Shown: piece by piece, positions 47,883-56,970 of the stretch
Layout of the letters: every line of letters begins with the position of its first letter
Position numbering within the stretch: the first letter of the stretch is position 1
Assembly (NCBI GenBank): GCA_963842795.1
Contig: CAWJHV010000026.1
Location: 310,001 to 374,000 of the forward strand
Reading direction: 5' to 3'
Origin: WHSW01 sp963842795
GTDB lineage: Bacteria > Actinomycetota > Thermoleophilia > Solirubrobacterales > 70-9
DNA: 64,000 bases
The notes under the pieces: model-generated
The model's input: only the letters and a program-made list of their open reading frames with translations
What the model was told of the DNA's origin: nothing
The model's database searches: none
Position numbers and translations under genes: made by a program

Positions 47883-49205
47883 GTGCAGGCGAGGCGGGGC
47901 CGGTTTGCGACCGTGGCCGTGGCGCTCCTCGCCGCCGGCGGCGGGGGGTCGCTCGCCGCGGCGGAGCCGAGCGCCGGCGAGACGTACATCGTCGTGTACC
48001 GCGACGGGGTGGCGCCGGGGCCCGAGACCCGTGCGCAGGCGCGACAGCTCGGCTTCGACGTCGACTACCGCTATTCGGCGGCGTTCGACGGGTACGCCGC
48101 CGAGCTGACCCCGGCGCAGATCGAGCAGGTGCGCGGCGATCCGGACGTCGCCTTCGCCGGCCCCGACGGCGTTGCGCACGCGGCGAGCGTGGTGCCGCTG
48201 GCGCCGGGCGAGCCACGGCCACCGACCGGCGTGCGCCGGATCAGGGCCGCGACCGCGACGACGGCTCGCGAGGCGAGCACCTCGAGGGTCGCCGTGCTCG
48301 ATTCCGGGATCATGCTCCGCCACCCCGACCTCAGGACGGCGGCCGGCACGGACTGCGTCGAGCCTGGGACGCCACCGGGGGACTCAAGCGGCCACGGCAC
48401 CCACATCGCCGGCACGATCGGAGCGCTCAACGACGGGGCCGGCGTCGTCGGCGTGGCCCCTGGCACCAGGCTGATCGCCGTCCGGGTGCTGGACGAGGCA
48501 GGCGTGGGCACGTTTGCGGAGATCATCTGCGGGATCGACTGGATCACGGCCAACCACGTCGCGCGCAGGATCGACGTCGCGAACATGAGCCTCACCGCGA
48601 TCGAGTCGATCGACCCGACGCAGCCATGCGCGACGACGACCTCGCCGCTGCACAAGGCGATCTGCAACTCGACCGCGGCCGGGGTCACCTACGTGGCCGC
48701 CGCCGGCAACGATGGGCGCAACTTCGACGATCCCGGCCTCGCGTATGTTCCTGCTGCCTATCCCGAGGTGCTCGCGGTGACCTCGGTCTCGGACTTCGAC
48801 GGGAGGCCGGGCGCGCTGACGAGGCCGACGTGCACGCCGTTCGGCAGCGACGACACCAAATCGCCCTTTTCGAACTACGCCCTGTCGCCGCCCGCGCAGG
48901 CCCACACGATCGCGGCGCCGGGGGACTGCATCCGATCGACGTGGAACCGGCCGCCGTTCTACCACGTCGCCTCCGGGACGAGCGTCGCCGCACCGCACGT
49001 TGCCGGGGTCGTGGCGCTGTGCATTGGCGAGCTCGGTTCGGGTCCTGGGCGATGCGCCGGCCAGGCACCCGCGGAGGTCATCGCGACCATCCGCAACCGA
49101 AGCTCCGCGGCGCACCCAGGGTTCGGGTTCCGCGGAGACCCCGATCGTCCCTCCGGCTCGAGGTTCTACGGGTACCTCGTGCACCCCATCGTGCCGGCGA
49201 GCTAG
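47883..49205 (+). CDS. Secreted subtilisin-like serine protease 3 (S8, tandem paralogue)
   Basis: The third paralogue has 440 residues: signal peptide (FATVAVALLAAGGGGSLAAA), I9 propeptide (YIVVYRDGVAPGPETRAQAR), and S8 domain with Asp140, His171 (SGHGTHIAGT) and Ser367 (SGTSVAAPHVAG). The C-terminal segment is shorter, ending FYGYLVHPIVPAS instead of the Pro-rich end. Sequence identity among the three is high in the catalytic core and lower in the propeptide and C-terminus, as expected of diverging tandem duplicates. Confidence 0.9.
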   Translation: MQARRGRFATVAVALLAAGGGGSLAAAEPSAGETYIVVYRDGVAPGPETRAQARQLGFDVDYRYSAAFDGYAAELTPAQIEQVRGDPDVAFAGPDGVAHAASVVPLAPGEPRPPTGVRRIRAATATTAREASTSRVAVLDSGIMLRHPDLRTAAGTDCVEPGTPPGDSSGHGTHIAGTIGALNDGAGVVGVAPGTRLIAVRVLDEAGVGTFAEIICGIDWITANHVARRIDVANMSLTAIESIDPTQPCATTTSPLHKAICNSTAAGVTYVAAAGNDGRNFDDPGLAYVPAAYPEVLAVTSVSDFDGRPGALTRPTCTPFGSDDTKSPFSNYALSPPAQAHTIAAPGDCIRSTWNRPPFYHVASGTSVAAPHVAGVVALCIGELGSGPGRCAGQAPAEVIATIRNRSSAAHPGFGFRGDPDRPSGSRFYGYLVHPIVPAS

Positions 49206-49214
49206 CAGGGGCCG

Positions 49215-50123
49215 CTAGCCGAGCAGGTCGCGCAGCGCGGGCTCGAGTTCCGGGAAGCGGAAGACGTAGCCGAGGTCGAGCGCCCGGCGCGGGATCACCC
49301 GGTAGCTGCCGACGATCTCCTCCGCCATCTCCTCGCCCCGCAAGGCGACCACCGCCAGCTTCGGCGCCGGGACCACCGCCGGACGGTGAAGCACCCGGCC
49401 GAGCGCCTTCGAGAACTCGCGGTTGGTCACCGGATTGGGGGCGGTCGCGTTCAGCACCCCCTTGACCTCGTCGTTGTCGAGCGCCCAGAGGATCAGCCCG
49501 ACCTCGTCGTCGCGGTGGATCCAGGGCATGTACTGCCGCCCGCCCGCCAGCGGGCCGCCGACGCCGAGGCGAAACGGCGGCAGCAGCTGCTTCAGCAGTC
49601 CGCCGTCGGTGTCGAGCAGCAGCCCGGTGCGGAAGACCGCCACCCGGACACCGCCCCGCTCCGCCTTCAGCGCCTCGTTCTCCCACTCGACCACGATCTC
49701 GGGCACAAAGCCCTCGGCCGGTGGGGTCGACTCGTCGACGATGGCGTCGCCGCGGTCGCCGTAGTAGCCGATCGCCGCCTGGCTGACCAGCGTCGGCGGG
49801 GTCGGGCTCGCGGCCAGCATGCCGTCGACGAGGTTCTTCGTCGCCCGCCCCCGGCTGGCCCGGATCCGCTGCTTGGCCTCGTCGGTGAGCCGCTGGTTGA
49901 TGTTCTCGCCGATCAGGTTGACGACCGCGTCGACGCCCTCGAAGGCGGCCTCCGGCGGGCGCTCGCCGGCCGGGTCCCAGACGTGCCAGGAGACGGTCGG
50001 GTTGGTGCGCCGGGCGCGTGCCGGGTCGCGACTGAGCCCGACGACCTCCTCGCCGCGGGCGAGCAGCGCGTCGCAGACGGTTGAGCCGATCATCCCGCTG
50101 GCACCGGTGACGAGAACGCGCAT
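49215..50123 (-). CDS. TIGR01777-type NAD-dependent epimerase/dehydratase (YfcH-like)
   Basis: This 302-residue extended SDR starts MRVLVTGASGMIGSTVCDAL with the GxxGxxG nucleotide loop. It has AVVNLIGENINQRLTDEAKQ, the catalytic-type Tyr in SQAAIGYYGDRGD, MPWIHRDDEVGLILWALDN and the C-terminal DUF1731-like end (LRGEEMAEEIVGSYRVIPRR, LEPALRDLLG). The family is sometimes called cell-division inhibitor SulA-like, without good evidence. The substrate is unknown. It is 9 nt from the convergent subtilase 3 gene and 30 nt downstream of the malic enzyme gene. Confidence 0.85.
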   Translation of the reverse strand: MRVLVTGASGMIGSTVCDALLARGEEVVGLSRDPARARRTNPTVSWHVWDPAGERPPEAAFEGVDAVVNLIGENINQRLTDEAKQRIRASRGRATKNLVDGMLAASPTPPTLVSQAAIGYYGDRGDAIVDESTPPAEGFVPEIVVEWENEALKAERGGVRVAVFRTGLLLDTDGGLLKQLLPPFRLGVGGPLAGGRQYMPWIHRDDEVGLILWALDNDEVKGVLNATAPNPVTNREFSKALGRVLHRPAVVPAPKLAVVALRGEEMAEEIVGSYRVIPRRALDLGYVFRFPELEPALRDLLG

Positions 50124-50153
50124 CGGCCCCGTTCCTACCCGGCGCCCGCCCGC

Positions 50154-51602
50154 CTACTCGATGGTCGAGAAGGTGCCGGTCTCCTCGGACACGCGCGCGA
50201 TCCCTCCCCGGCGCGCCTCCTCGACCACGGCCTTGGCCACCGCCGGGGCGACGTCGCGGTCGAACACCGAGGGGATGATGTAGTCCTCGGAGAGGTCCTC
50301 GTCGGCGACCACCTCGGCGATCCCCTGTGCCGCCGCGAGCTTCATCTCCTCGGTGATCCGCGGGGCGCCCGCGTCGAGCGCGCCGCGGAAGATCCCCGGA
50401 AAGCAGAGCACGTTGTTGATCTGGTTCGGGTAATCCGAGCGCCCGGTGGCCATGATCCGCACGAACGGCTCGGCCTCCTCGGGCATCACCTCCGGGGTCG
50501 GGTTGGCCATCGCGAAGACGATCGCGTCGTCGGCCATCCGCTCGAGCGCCGAGGCCTCGATCAGGCCCGGGCCCGAGAGGCCGACGAACAGGTCAGCGCC
50601 GTCGATCACCTCCCCCGGGGTGCCGAGGCGGTGCTCGGGGTTCGAGTTGTCCGAGTACCAGCGCTTGATCTCGGTCATCTGCTCGTAGTCGTCGCGGGTG
50701 GTCGAGAGCGCACCCCTGCGGTCGCAGCCGATGATCTCGGTGATCCCGGAGGCGAGCATCATCTTCGTCACCGCGACCCCGGCGGCTCCCAGTCCGAGCA
50801 TCAGCACCTTGATCTCGGCGATCGGCTTGCCCACGATCTTCAGCGCGTTGAAGAGCGCAGCCATCGTCACCACCGCGGTCCCGTGCTGGTCGTCGTGGAA
50901 GACCGGGATGTCGAGCTCCTCCTTCAGCCGCTCCTCGATCTCGAAGCACCGGGGCGCGGAGATGTCCTCGAGGTTGATCCCGCCGAAGGTCGGCGCCATC
51001 AGCCGCACCGCCTCGATGATCCGCTCGGGGTCGTTGGTGTCGAGGCAGATCGGAAAGGCGTCGATCCCGGCGAACTCCTTGAACAGCATCGCCTTGCCCT
51101 CCATCACCGGCATCGCCGCCTCGGGTCCGATGTCGCCCAGGCCGAGCACCGCCGAGCCGTCGGAGACGACCGCGACGGTGTTCTTCTTGATCGTGAACTC
51201 GAAGGCCTTGTTGCGGTCGGCGGCGATCTCCATGCAGACCCGGGCGACGCCGGGGGTGTAGGCCATCGAGAGGTCGTCGCGTGTCTTCAGCGGATGCTTG
51301 TTGTGCTGCTCGATCTTGCCGCCGCGGTGCATCGCGAGCGTCCGGTCGACGTAGTCGAGCACCCGCGCGCCGCGGGTCGAGCCGATCGCGCGCAGGATCT
51401 CTTCCCAGTGGGCTTGGTCGTGCGCGTCGATCGTGAACTCGCGCACCCGCTTGCCCTCGGCGCCCGCGCCGGGGACGAGGTCGACACCCTGGAGAGCACC
51501 TCCCGACTCGGCGATCTTCGCCGTGAGCTTGCCCAGCGGCTCCTGGCGCGCGTCGAGCTCGACGCGCACGGTGACCGAGAACTGGGCGGAGACGCTCGGC
51601 AT
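50154..51602 (-). CDS. NAD(P)-dependent malic enzyme with N-terminal ACT domain
   Basis: Malic enzyme decarboxylates malate to pyruvate. ATG 51602 gives 482 residues. The first 80 form an ACT domain (FSVTVRVELDARQEPLGKLT), a small-molecule sensor found in this actinobacterial type. The catalytic part has KHPLKTRDDLSMAYTPGVAR, VSDGSAVLGLGDIGPEAAMP, EKA-type LEDISAPRCFEIEERL, FHDDQHGTAVVTMAALFNAL (metal and substrate site) and GLGAAGVAVTKMMLASG (NAD loop). The ACT domain suggests allosteric control by an amino acid. Confidence 0.9.
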   Translation of the reverse strand: MPSVSAQFSVTVRVELDARQEPLGKLTAKIAESGGALQGVDLVPGAGAEGKRVREFTIDAHDQAHWEEILRAIGSTRGARVLDYVDRTLAMHRGGKIEQHNKHPLKTRDDLSMAYTPGVARVCMEIAADRNKAFEFTIKKNTVAVVSDGSAVLGLGDIGPEAAMPVMEGKAMLFKEFAGIDAFPICLDTNDPERIIEAVRLMAPTFGGINLEDISAPRCFEIEERLKEELDIPVFHDDQHGTAVVTMAALFNALKIVGKPIAEIKVLMLGLGAAGVAVTKMMLASGITEIIGCDRRGALSTTRDDYEQMTEIKRWYSDNSNPEHRLGTPGEVIDGADLFVGLSGPGLIEASALERMADDAIVFAMANPTPEVMPEEAEPFVRIMATGRSDYPNQINNVLCFPGIFRGALDAGAPRITEEMKLAAAQGIAEVVADEDLSEDYIIPSVFDRDVAPAVAKAVVEEARRGGIARVSEETGTFSTIE

Positions 51603-51727
51603 GCGGCGCTCGATTGTAAGCGCGGCAATGAGCGTGCCGTGGGCGGGAGCTCGCCCGGGCGGCCGTCTCGTCGCGCCTCGGGCGGGACCGCGACTGACGC
51701 AAGCCCCCGCGCGGACGAATCTCGGGG

Positions 51728-51755
51728 TTGACTTCCGGCCGGGTCCGCATAGGGT
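51728..51755 (+). promoter_or_regulatory. Sigma-70-type promoter for the S8/Calx-beta protease gene
   Basis: -35 TTGACT (51728-51733), a 16-bp spacer and -10 TAGGGT (51750-51755) give a predicted start near 51762 and a 5' leader of about 60 nt, which ends with CGGAGG 8 nt before the TTG start. Confidence 0.6.
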
Positions 51756-51820
51756 GCGCGCAGCGGGGTCGCCCGGCGCAGGATCGGGTGTGCGCAAACA
51801 CACCATTCGGAGGTCTGGAC

Positions 51821-54037
51821 TTGAGGACAAGCAGCAAGGCGTCGTTTTCCGCGGGCGCATTGGCGACGATCGCGGTCGCCGCCATCGCGACCACCTCCGC
51901 GTCGGCGACCGGGTCCCCCGGCGGAGCGTCGCTGGTCCCGGCCGCGCCGAAGGGTCCGCTCACGCCTCCCCTGGCCGCGGTCGCCCGGCCGTCGGTCGCC
52001 TCGGCCTCCCCCGAAGCTCAGGCCGACGCCGCCTCGCTGCCCGCGTCCGGCCCGGCGTCCCTGTTGCGTGACGGCGATCGGCTGATCGTCGATGTGCGCT
52101 TTGAGGGCGGCGTCGCGGCCGGCGACGCGGCGGCGATCCGCCGCGCCGGCGGGAACGTCCGGCTGGTGAGCCGCCGTTACGGCAGGGTCGTCGCCGCGGT
52201 GGCGCCGCGAGACCTTCGCGCGGTCGCGGCGGTCGGAGGCGTGGAGTCGGTGGCCGAGGAGCTCTCGCCGATGGTCGGCGGCGCCGGCCGCGCCCCCGCG
52301 TGCAACGGCGCGGCGACCACCGAGGGTGACGTGCAGCTCCGAGCCAACCTGGCGCGCAACTCCTACAGAGTGGACGGCAGCGGGATCAAGGTCGGCGTCC
52401 TCTCCGACTCCTACGACCGGCGCGCGGCGGTGCCGCACGCAGCCCAGGACGTCGCCACCGGTGACCTTCCTGGCCCTGGCAACCCCTGCGGCCGCACCAC
52501 CCCCGTCCAGGTGCTCGACGACACCATCGTCGGCGCCGACGAGGGTCGGGCGATGGCGCAGATCGTTCACGACCTGGCGCCGGGCGCGCGGCTGGCGTTC
52601 GCGACTGCCAGCTCGGGCGAGTTGAACTTCGCGCAGAACATCCGCGATCTGGCGACCGCGAACAGCGACGTGATCGTCGACGACGTGACCTACTTCGACG
52701 AGCCGTTCTTCCAGGACGGGCCGATCGCGGTGGCCGTCGACGACGTGGTCGCCGACGGGGTCACCTACGTCTCGCACGCGGCGAACATCAACATCATCTC
52801 GGGCGGTCGCAACGTCCCGAGCTTTGAGGCGCCCGCGTTCCGCTCCACGCAATGCGCGCCGTTCCCGCCGACCTTCCAGAACTGCATGGACTTCGACTCG
52901 CGTGCCGCGGCCGATTCCACGTATGGGATTCGGGTCCCGAACGGGCGGCGGCTCAACCTCGTCCTGCAGTGGGCGCAGCCGTGGGACGGCGTGACGACGG
53001 ACCTCACGGCCGTCCTCATCGACGCTGCCGGCAACCAGCTCGCGGTGAGCGCGAACGACAACCTCGCGACGGGCACGCCCTTCGAGTTCGTCTCCTGGGC
53101 GAACACCACCGGCGCCGCCCAGGACGTCCGGCTGCTGATCCAGCGCGACCCCAACAACGGGGACACGGGCACACCGCGCCTCAAGACGATGATCTTCGAG
53201 AACGGGCCGCAGGACGTGGTCCCGACCGAATACACGGTCTCGCGCCGCGGCGACGTCGTCGGGCCGGCGCTCTACGGCCACGACGGCGCCAGGGACGCGA
53301 TCGGCACCGGCGCGGTCCCGTTCAACGACAGCACCACCGTGGAGCCGTACTCGTCTCGCGGTCCGATCACGCACTACTTCGGACCGGTGAACGGCACGAC
53401 GCCCGCCCCGCCGCTGGGGAGCCCGCAGACGATCCAGAAGCCCGACGTGGTCGCGACGGATGGCGGTGCGAACACGTTCTTCGGCTCCAACGTCGGCGGT
53501 GTGTTCCGCTTCTTCGGCACCTCCGCCGCCGCGCCGCACAACGCCGGCGTCGCCGCGCTCGTCCTCGATGGCGACCCCGCCGCGAGCCCGGCGCAGGTGA
53601 AGGCCGCGATCAGGTCGACCGCCCGCAACCTGGCGGCGTTCCCGCCGCAGGCCGACGGCACCGGGCTGGTCGACGCCAGAGCCGCGGTCGCCGCCCGTCT
53701 GCCGGCGGTGACCATCGCGGACAGGTCGATCGCCGAGCGTGACTCGGGCGCGAGGAACCTCGTCTTCACGGTCAGCCTCAGCAGGGCGAGCTCACAGGCG
53801 ACCAACCTCCGCTACACGACGTCGGGGGGCACGGCGACCGCCGGCACGGACTACGTCGCGGCTACCAACAAGCTGGTGACGATTCCGGCCGGAGCGACGG
53901 CGGCGACGATCCCGATCTCGATCAAGGGCGACACCGCCGTGGAGCCGAACGAGACGTTCAACGTCGAGCTCAGCAGGCCGACGGCACTGAACATCACGGA
54001 CGCCGCCGCGGTCGGCACGATCACCAACGACGACTGA
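51821..54037 (+). CDS. Secreted subtilase-like protease with C-terminal Calx-beta domain
   Basis: TTG 51821 is chosen because CGGAGG (51808-51813) precedes it and it opens a signal peptide (SAGALATIAVAAIATTSASA). The 738-residue protein has an S8-like domain of an unusual branch: Asp in KVGVLSDSYDRR, a DEGRAMAQIVHDLAPGA block in place of the HGTH motif, and Ser568 in FGTSAAAPHNAG. An insert of about 150 residues (THVS-like VADGVTYVSHAANI to LLIQRDPNNGD) forms a probable beta-sandwich. A Calx-beta domain closes the protein (about 633-738, DRSIAERDSGARNLVFTVSL). It differs clearly from the three tandem subtilases. Confidence 0.82.
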   Translation: MRTSSKASFSAGALATIAVAAIATTSASATGSPGGASLVPAAPKGPLTPPLAAVARPSVASASPEAQADAASLPASGPASLLRDGDRLIVDVRFEGGVAAGDAAAIRRAGGNVRLVSRRYGRVVAAVAPRDLRAVAAVGGVESVAEELSPMVGGAGRAPACNGAATTEGDVQLRANLARNSYRVDGSGIKVGVLSDSYDRRAAVPHAAQDVATGDLPGPGNPCGRTTPVQVLDDTIVGADEGRAMAQIVHDLAPGARLAFATASSGELNFAQNIRDLATANSDVIVDDVTYFDEPFFQDGPIAVAVDDVVADGVTYVSHAANINIISGGRNVPSFEAPAFRSTQCAPFPPTFQNCMDFDSRAAADSTYGIRVPNGRRLNLVLQWAQPWDGVTTDLTAVLIDAAGNQLAVSANDNLATGTPFEFVSWANTTGAAQDVRLLIQRDPNNGDTGTPRLKTMIFENGPQDVVPTEYTVSRRGDVVGPALYGHDGARDAIGTGAVPFNDSTTVEPYSSRGPITHYFGPVNGTTPAPPLGSPQTIQKPDVVATDGGANTFFGSNVGGVFRFFGTSAAAPHNAGVAALVLDGDPAASPAQVKAAIRSTARNLAAFPPQADGTGLVDARAAVAARLPAVTIADRSIAERDSGARNLVFTVSLSRASSQATNLRYTTSGGTATAGTDYVAATNKLVTIPAGATAATIPISIKGDTAVEPNETFNVELSRPTALNITDAAAVGTITNDD

Positions 54038-54056
54038 GGCGGCGAGCGGGGCGAGC

Positions 54057-54078
54057 GGGGGCGAAGCCCGCCGCCCCC
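54057..54078 (+). terminator. GC-rich hairpin after the S8/Calx-beta protease gene
   Basis: GGGGGCG (54057-54063) pairs with CGCCCCC (54072-54078) around an 8-nt loop, 20 nt after the stop codon. No T-tract follows, so terminator function is inferred from position. Confidence 0.5.
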
Positions 54079-54194
54079 CAGGTTCGACCGGGAGGGTGGC
54101 GACGCGGGCGGATGTGCCTAATGTCGTACGCCGCGCGCCGCAATCGCCCCGGGACCCGCGCGCTTTCGGAGCCGCGGCTGCCGAGCGTCATCTT

Positions 54195-54213
54195 GACCAC
54201 CCCATAGGTGGTC
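54195..54213. repeat. Palindrome GACCACC-N5-GGTGGTC
   Basis: Perfect 7-nt arms around CCATA, with a 14-nt stretch (TTGACCACCCCATA) that occurs again, reversed, at 59696-59713. It lies 133 nt before polA and may be an operator or part of a dispersed repeat. Confidence 0.55.
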
Positions 54214-54333
54214 TAGATGTCACTCGACGAACGGCGTGCTGCCAACTCGTGCGCGAGGCCGCCTAGGCCCGGGCGGCTCGGCTGGCTCGGCGACAGCAGG
54301 GTCGTGACGCCCGCCCAACTCGAGGCGGGGCAA

Positions 54334-54339
54334 TACGAT
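54334..54339 (+). promoter_or_regulatory. -10 box TACGAT before polA
   Basis: TACGAT ends 6 nt before GTG 54346. Confidence 0.45.
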
Positions 54340-54345
54340 CGAGGG

Positions 54346-56964
54346 GTGGCGAAGAAGGGCCAAAACGGCAGGGGGGAAGAGGTGTTCCTGATCGACGGGA
54401 ACTCGCTCGCCTACCGAGCCTTCTTCGCGCTGCCCGAGTCGATCGCCACAGCCGATGGCCGGCCGACGAACGCGATCTACGGGTTCGCGTCGATGATGGC
54501 CAAGATCCTCATCGACCACTCGCCGAAGGCGGTGATCGTCGCCTGGGACAAGGGCTGGTCGGGCCGCGAGAAGGTCTACGCCGAGTACAAGTCGCAGCGC
54601 AAGTCGAGGCCCGACCTGCTCAAGGAGCAGTGGCCGGCGCTCGCGCCGCTCGCCGAGGCGTTCGGGTTTCGGAACGTCGACGTCGAGGGCTATGAGGCCG
54701 ACGACGTGATCGCGACCCTCGCCCGCCAGGCGAGCGAGGCGCAGATCCCGGTGATGATCGTCTCCGGCGATCGCGACGTCTACCAGCTGGTCCGCGACGG
54801 GATCCGGGTGATGACCACCTCGCGCGGAGTTACGGACACGAAGATCTACGACCGCGACGGGGTGATCGAGCGCTACGGCGTCCCGCCGGAGCTGGTCACC
54901 GACTTCATCGGCCTCAAGGGCGACACCTCCGACAACATCCCCGGCGTCCCCGGGATCGGCGACAAGACCGCCGCCCAGCTGCTGAACCAGTTCGGCGACC
55001 TCGAGGGCGTGCTGGGCTCGGTTGACGAGATCTCGGGCGCCAAGCGCAAGCAGAACCTCACCGATCACGCCGAGGACGCCAGGATCTCCAAGCAGCTCGC
55101 GACCATGGTCGAGGACATCGAGGTGCCGATCGAGGTCTCGAAGACGCTTCGCTCGACCCCGGACCGCACGAAGCTTCGCGATGCGGCGAACGAGTTCGAG
55201 CTCCGGGCCGTGATCCAGCGCCTCGACGAGGAGTGGGACGAGGTGGTCCCGGGGCGGATGGTCGAGGAGACGATCGAGGTCGAGGCGGTGGAGGGGAGAC
55301 CCGGCGATCTCGCCGACGGGCCGATCGCGCTCGCGATCGGCGGCGGGCGCTGGGCGGGCAGCGACGGCTCCAGGGTGGTCGCCGGCGATGCGTCCGACCT
55401 CGCCGCGCTCGCCGCGGACCTCCGGCGCCACCCGCTGGTCGGCCACGACGTCAAGGAGCTGGGCGGCCACGGCCCGCGCAGCCTGCTGTCCGCCGCCAGG
55501 CCGGAGGGCCTCGACCTCGCCCACGACACGATGGTCGCCGCGTACCTGATCGACCCGGCGCGACGCACCTACGAGCTGCACGAGCTCGCCGCCGACGCCG
55601 GCCTCGCCGCGGCCCCGGCCGGCGCCGAGGAGGGCCAGCTGAGCCTCGCCGCCGAGGAGGGCGAGGCCGCAGGCGACCCGGCCGTCGACGCTCGCCTCGC
55701 CGGCGAGCTGGCCGAGCGCCAGCGCCCGCGGCTGGTCGAGTTCGGGGTTGAGCAGCTCCTCAACGAGGTCGAGATGCCGCTGATCGAGGTGCTCGCGGAG
55801 ATGGAGCGAATCGGCCTGCGGCTCGACACCGAGCGGCTGGCCGAGATCGGCGCCGGGATGGAGGAGCAGATCGCCGAGCTCGAGCGCCAGATCTACGACC
55901 ACGCCGGGCACGAGTTCACGATCGGGTCGCCGCAGCAGCTGGCGACCGTCTTCTTCGACGAGCTCAAGCTGACCAAGAAGCGCCGCGGCAAGACGGGCTT
56001 CTCCACCGACTCGAGGGTGCTCGGGCAGCTTCGCGACGAGCACCCGATCGTGGAGAAGGTCGAGCGCTGGCGCGAGTTGACGAAGCTGAAGAACACTTAT
56101 CTCGACTCACTGCCGACGCTGGTCGACGAGGACGGGCGCATCCACACGACCTTCAACCAGGTGACCGCCGCGACCGGCCGGCTCTCGAGCACGAACCCGA
56201 ACCTGCAGAACATCCCGATCCGCTCCGAGATCGGCCGGCCCGTGCGGGCCTGCTTCGTCGCCGGGCCCGGGAACCGGTTGCTCTCGTGCGACTACAACCA
56301 GGTCGAGCTGCGGGTGCTCGCCCACGTCGCCGGCGAGGACGTGCTGCGCGAGATCTTCGCCTCGGGCGAGGACGTGCACAGCGCCACCGCCGCCGGGATC
56401 ATCGGCGCCGATCCCGACGCGATCACCCCGGCCGAGCGCTCGAAGGCGAAGATGGTCAATTACGGGATCGCCTACGGGCTGTCGGCCTTCGGGCTCGCCG
56501 ACCGGCTCAACATCGAGCGCGAGGAGGCTCAGGCGTACATCGACCGCTATTTCGAGCGCTTCCCGGCGGTCAAGGCGTTCATCGACGAGGTGATCGCCAC
56601 CGCCGCCGAGCAGGGCTACGTGCGGACGCTGATGGGCCGCCGCCGCAACATCCCGGAGATCCGCTCCGGCAACCGCCAGCGGCGGATGCTCGGCGAGCGG
56701 CTCGCGGTCAACACGGTGATCCAGGGCACCGCCGCGGACATCATCAAGGTGGCCATGGTCAACTGCCACCGGGCGTTCGCCGCGGCGGGGCTGGAGACCG
56801 AGCTCGTGCTCCAGATCCACGACGAGCTCCTGTTCGAGGGGCCGGAGGCGGAGATGGAGCCGGCGTCCGAGATCGTCCGGCGCGAGATGGTGGACGCGTT
56901 CGAGCTCGACCCGCCGCTTGCGGTCGACGTCGGCATCGGGGCCGACTGGCTGGCGGCGAAGTAG
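54346..56964 (+). CDS. polA: DNA polymerase I
   Basis: GTG 54346 is chosen from the TACGAT box 6 nt upstream and the conserved VFLIDGNSLAYRAFFALP that follows; a GTC/ATG further upstream lacks homology-like sequence. The 872-residue enzyme has the 5' nuclease domain (about 1-290, with EGYEADDVIATLARQA and DLIGLKGDTSDN-like FIGLKGDTSDNIPGVPGIGD), a middle domain that lacks the DTET-type carboxylates of a 3'-5' exonuclease, and the polymerase domain: motif A CDYNQVELRVL (about 649), motif B RSKAKMVNYGIAYG (about 698) and motif C QIHDELLFEG (about 823). Proofreading is probably absent. Intact. Confidence 0.96.
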   Translation: MAKKGQNGRGEEVFLIDGNSLAYRAFFALPESIATADGRPTNAIYGFASMMAKILIDHSPKAVIVAWDKGWSGREKVYAEYKSQRKSRPDLLKEQWPALAPLAEAFGFRNVDVEGYEADDVIATLARQASEAQIPVMIVSGDRDVYQLVRDGIRVMTTSRGVTDTKIYDRDGVIERYGVPPELVTDFIGLKGDTSDNIPGVPGIGDKTAAQLLNQFGDLEGVLGSVDEISGAKRKQNLTDHAEDARISKQLATMVEDIEVPIEVSKTLRSTPDRTKLRDAANEFELRAVIQRLDEEWDEVVPGRMVEETIEVEAVEGRPGDLADGPIALAIGGGRWAGSDGSRVVAGDASDLAALAADLRRHPLVGHDVKELGGHGPRSLLSAARPEGLDLAHDTMVAAYLIDPARRTYELHELAADAGLAAAPAGAEEGQLSLAAEEGEAAGDPAVDARLAGELAERQRPRLVEFGVEQLLNEVEMPLIEVLAEMERIGLRLDTERLAEIGAGMEEQIAELERQIYDHAGHEFTIGSPQQLATVFFDELKLTKKRRGKTGFSTDSRVLGQLRDEHPIVEKVERWRELTKLKNTYLDSLPTLVDEDGRIHTTFNQVTAATGRLSSTNPNLQNIPIRSEIGRPVRACFVAGPGNRLLSCDYNQVELRVLAHVAGEDVLREIFASGEDVHSATAAGIIGADPDAITPAERSKAKMVNYGIAYGLSAFGLADRLNIEREEAQAYIDRYFERFPAVKAFIDEVIATAAEQGYVRTLMGRRRNIPEIRSGNRQRRMLGERLAVNTVIQGTAADIIKVAMVNCHRAFAAAGLETELVLQIHDELLFEGPEAEMEPASEIVRREMVDAFELDPPLAVDVGIGADWLAAK

Positions 56965-56970
56965 CGGCGC

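Larger units (their letters stand above)
54038..54345. other. 308-nt intergenic region upstream of polA
   Basis: No credible gene. It holds a GC-rich hairpin just after the protease stop, a 7-bp-arm palindrome at 54195-54213 and the TACGAT box before polA. Short open frames across it lack any protein-like pattern. Confidence 0.6.

Noticed and set aside
54217..54345. N-terminal extension of PolA from an upstream ATG
   Set aside because: The extra 43 residues are Arg/Pro-rich and unlike any PolA start; a -10 box sits 6 nt before GTG 54346.
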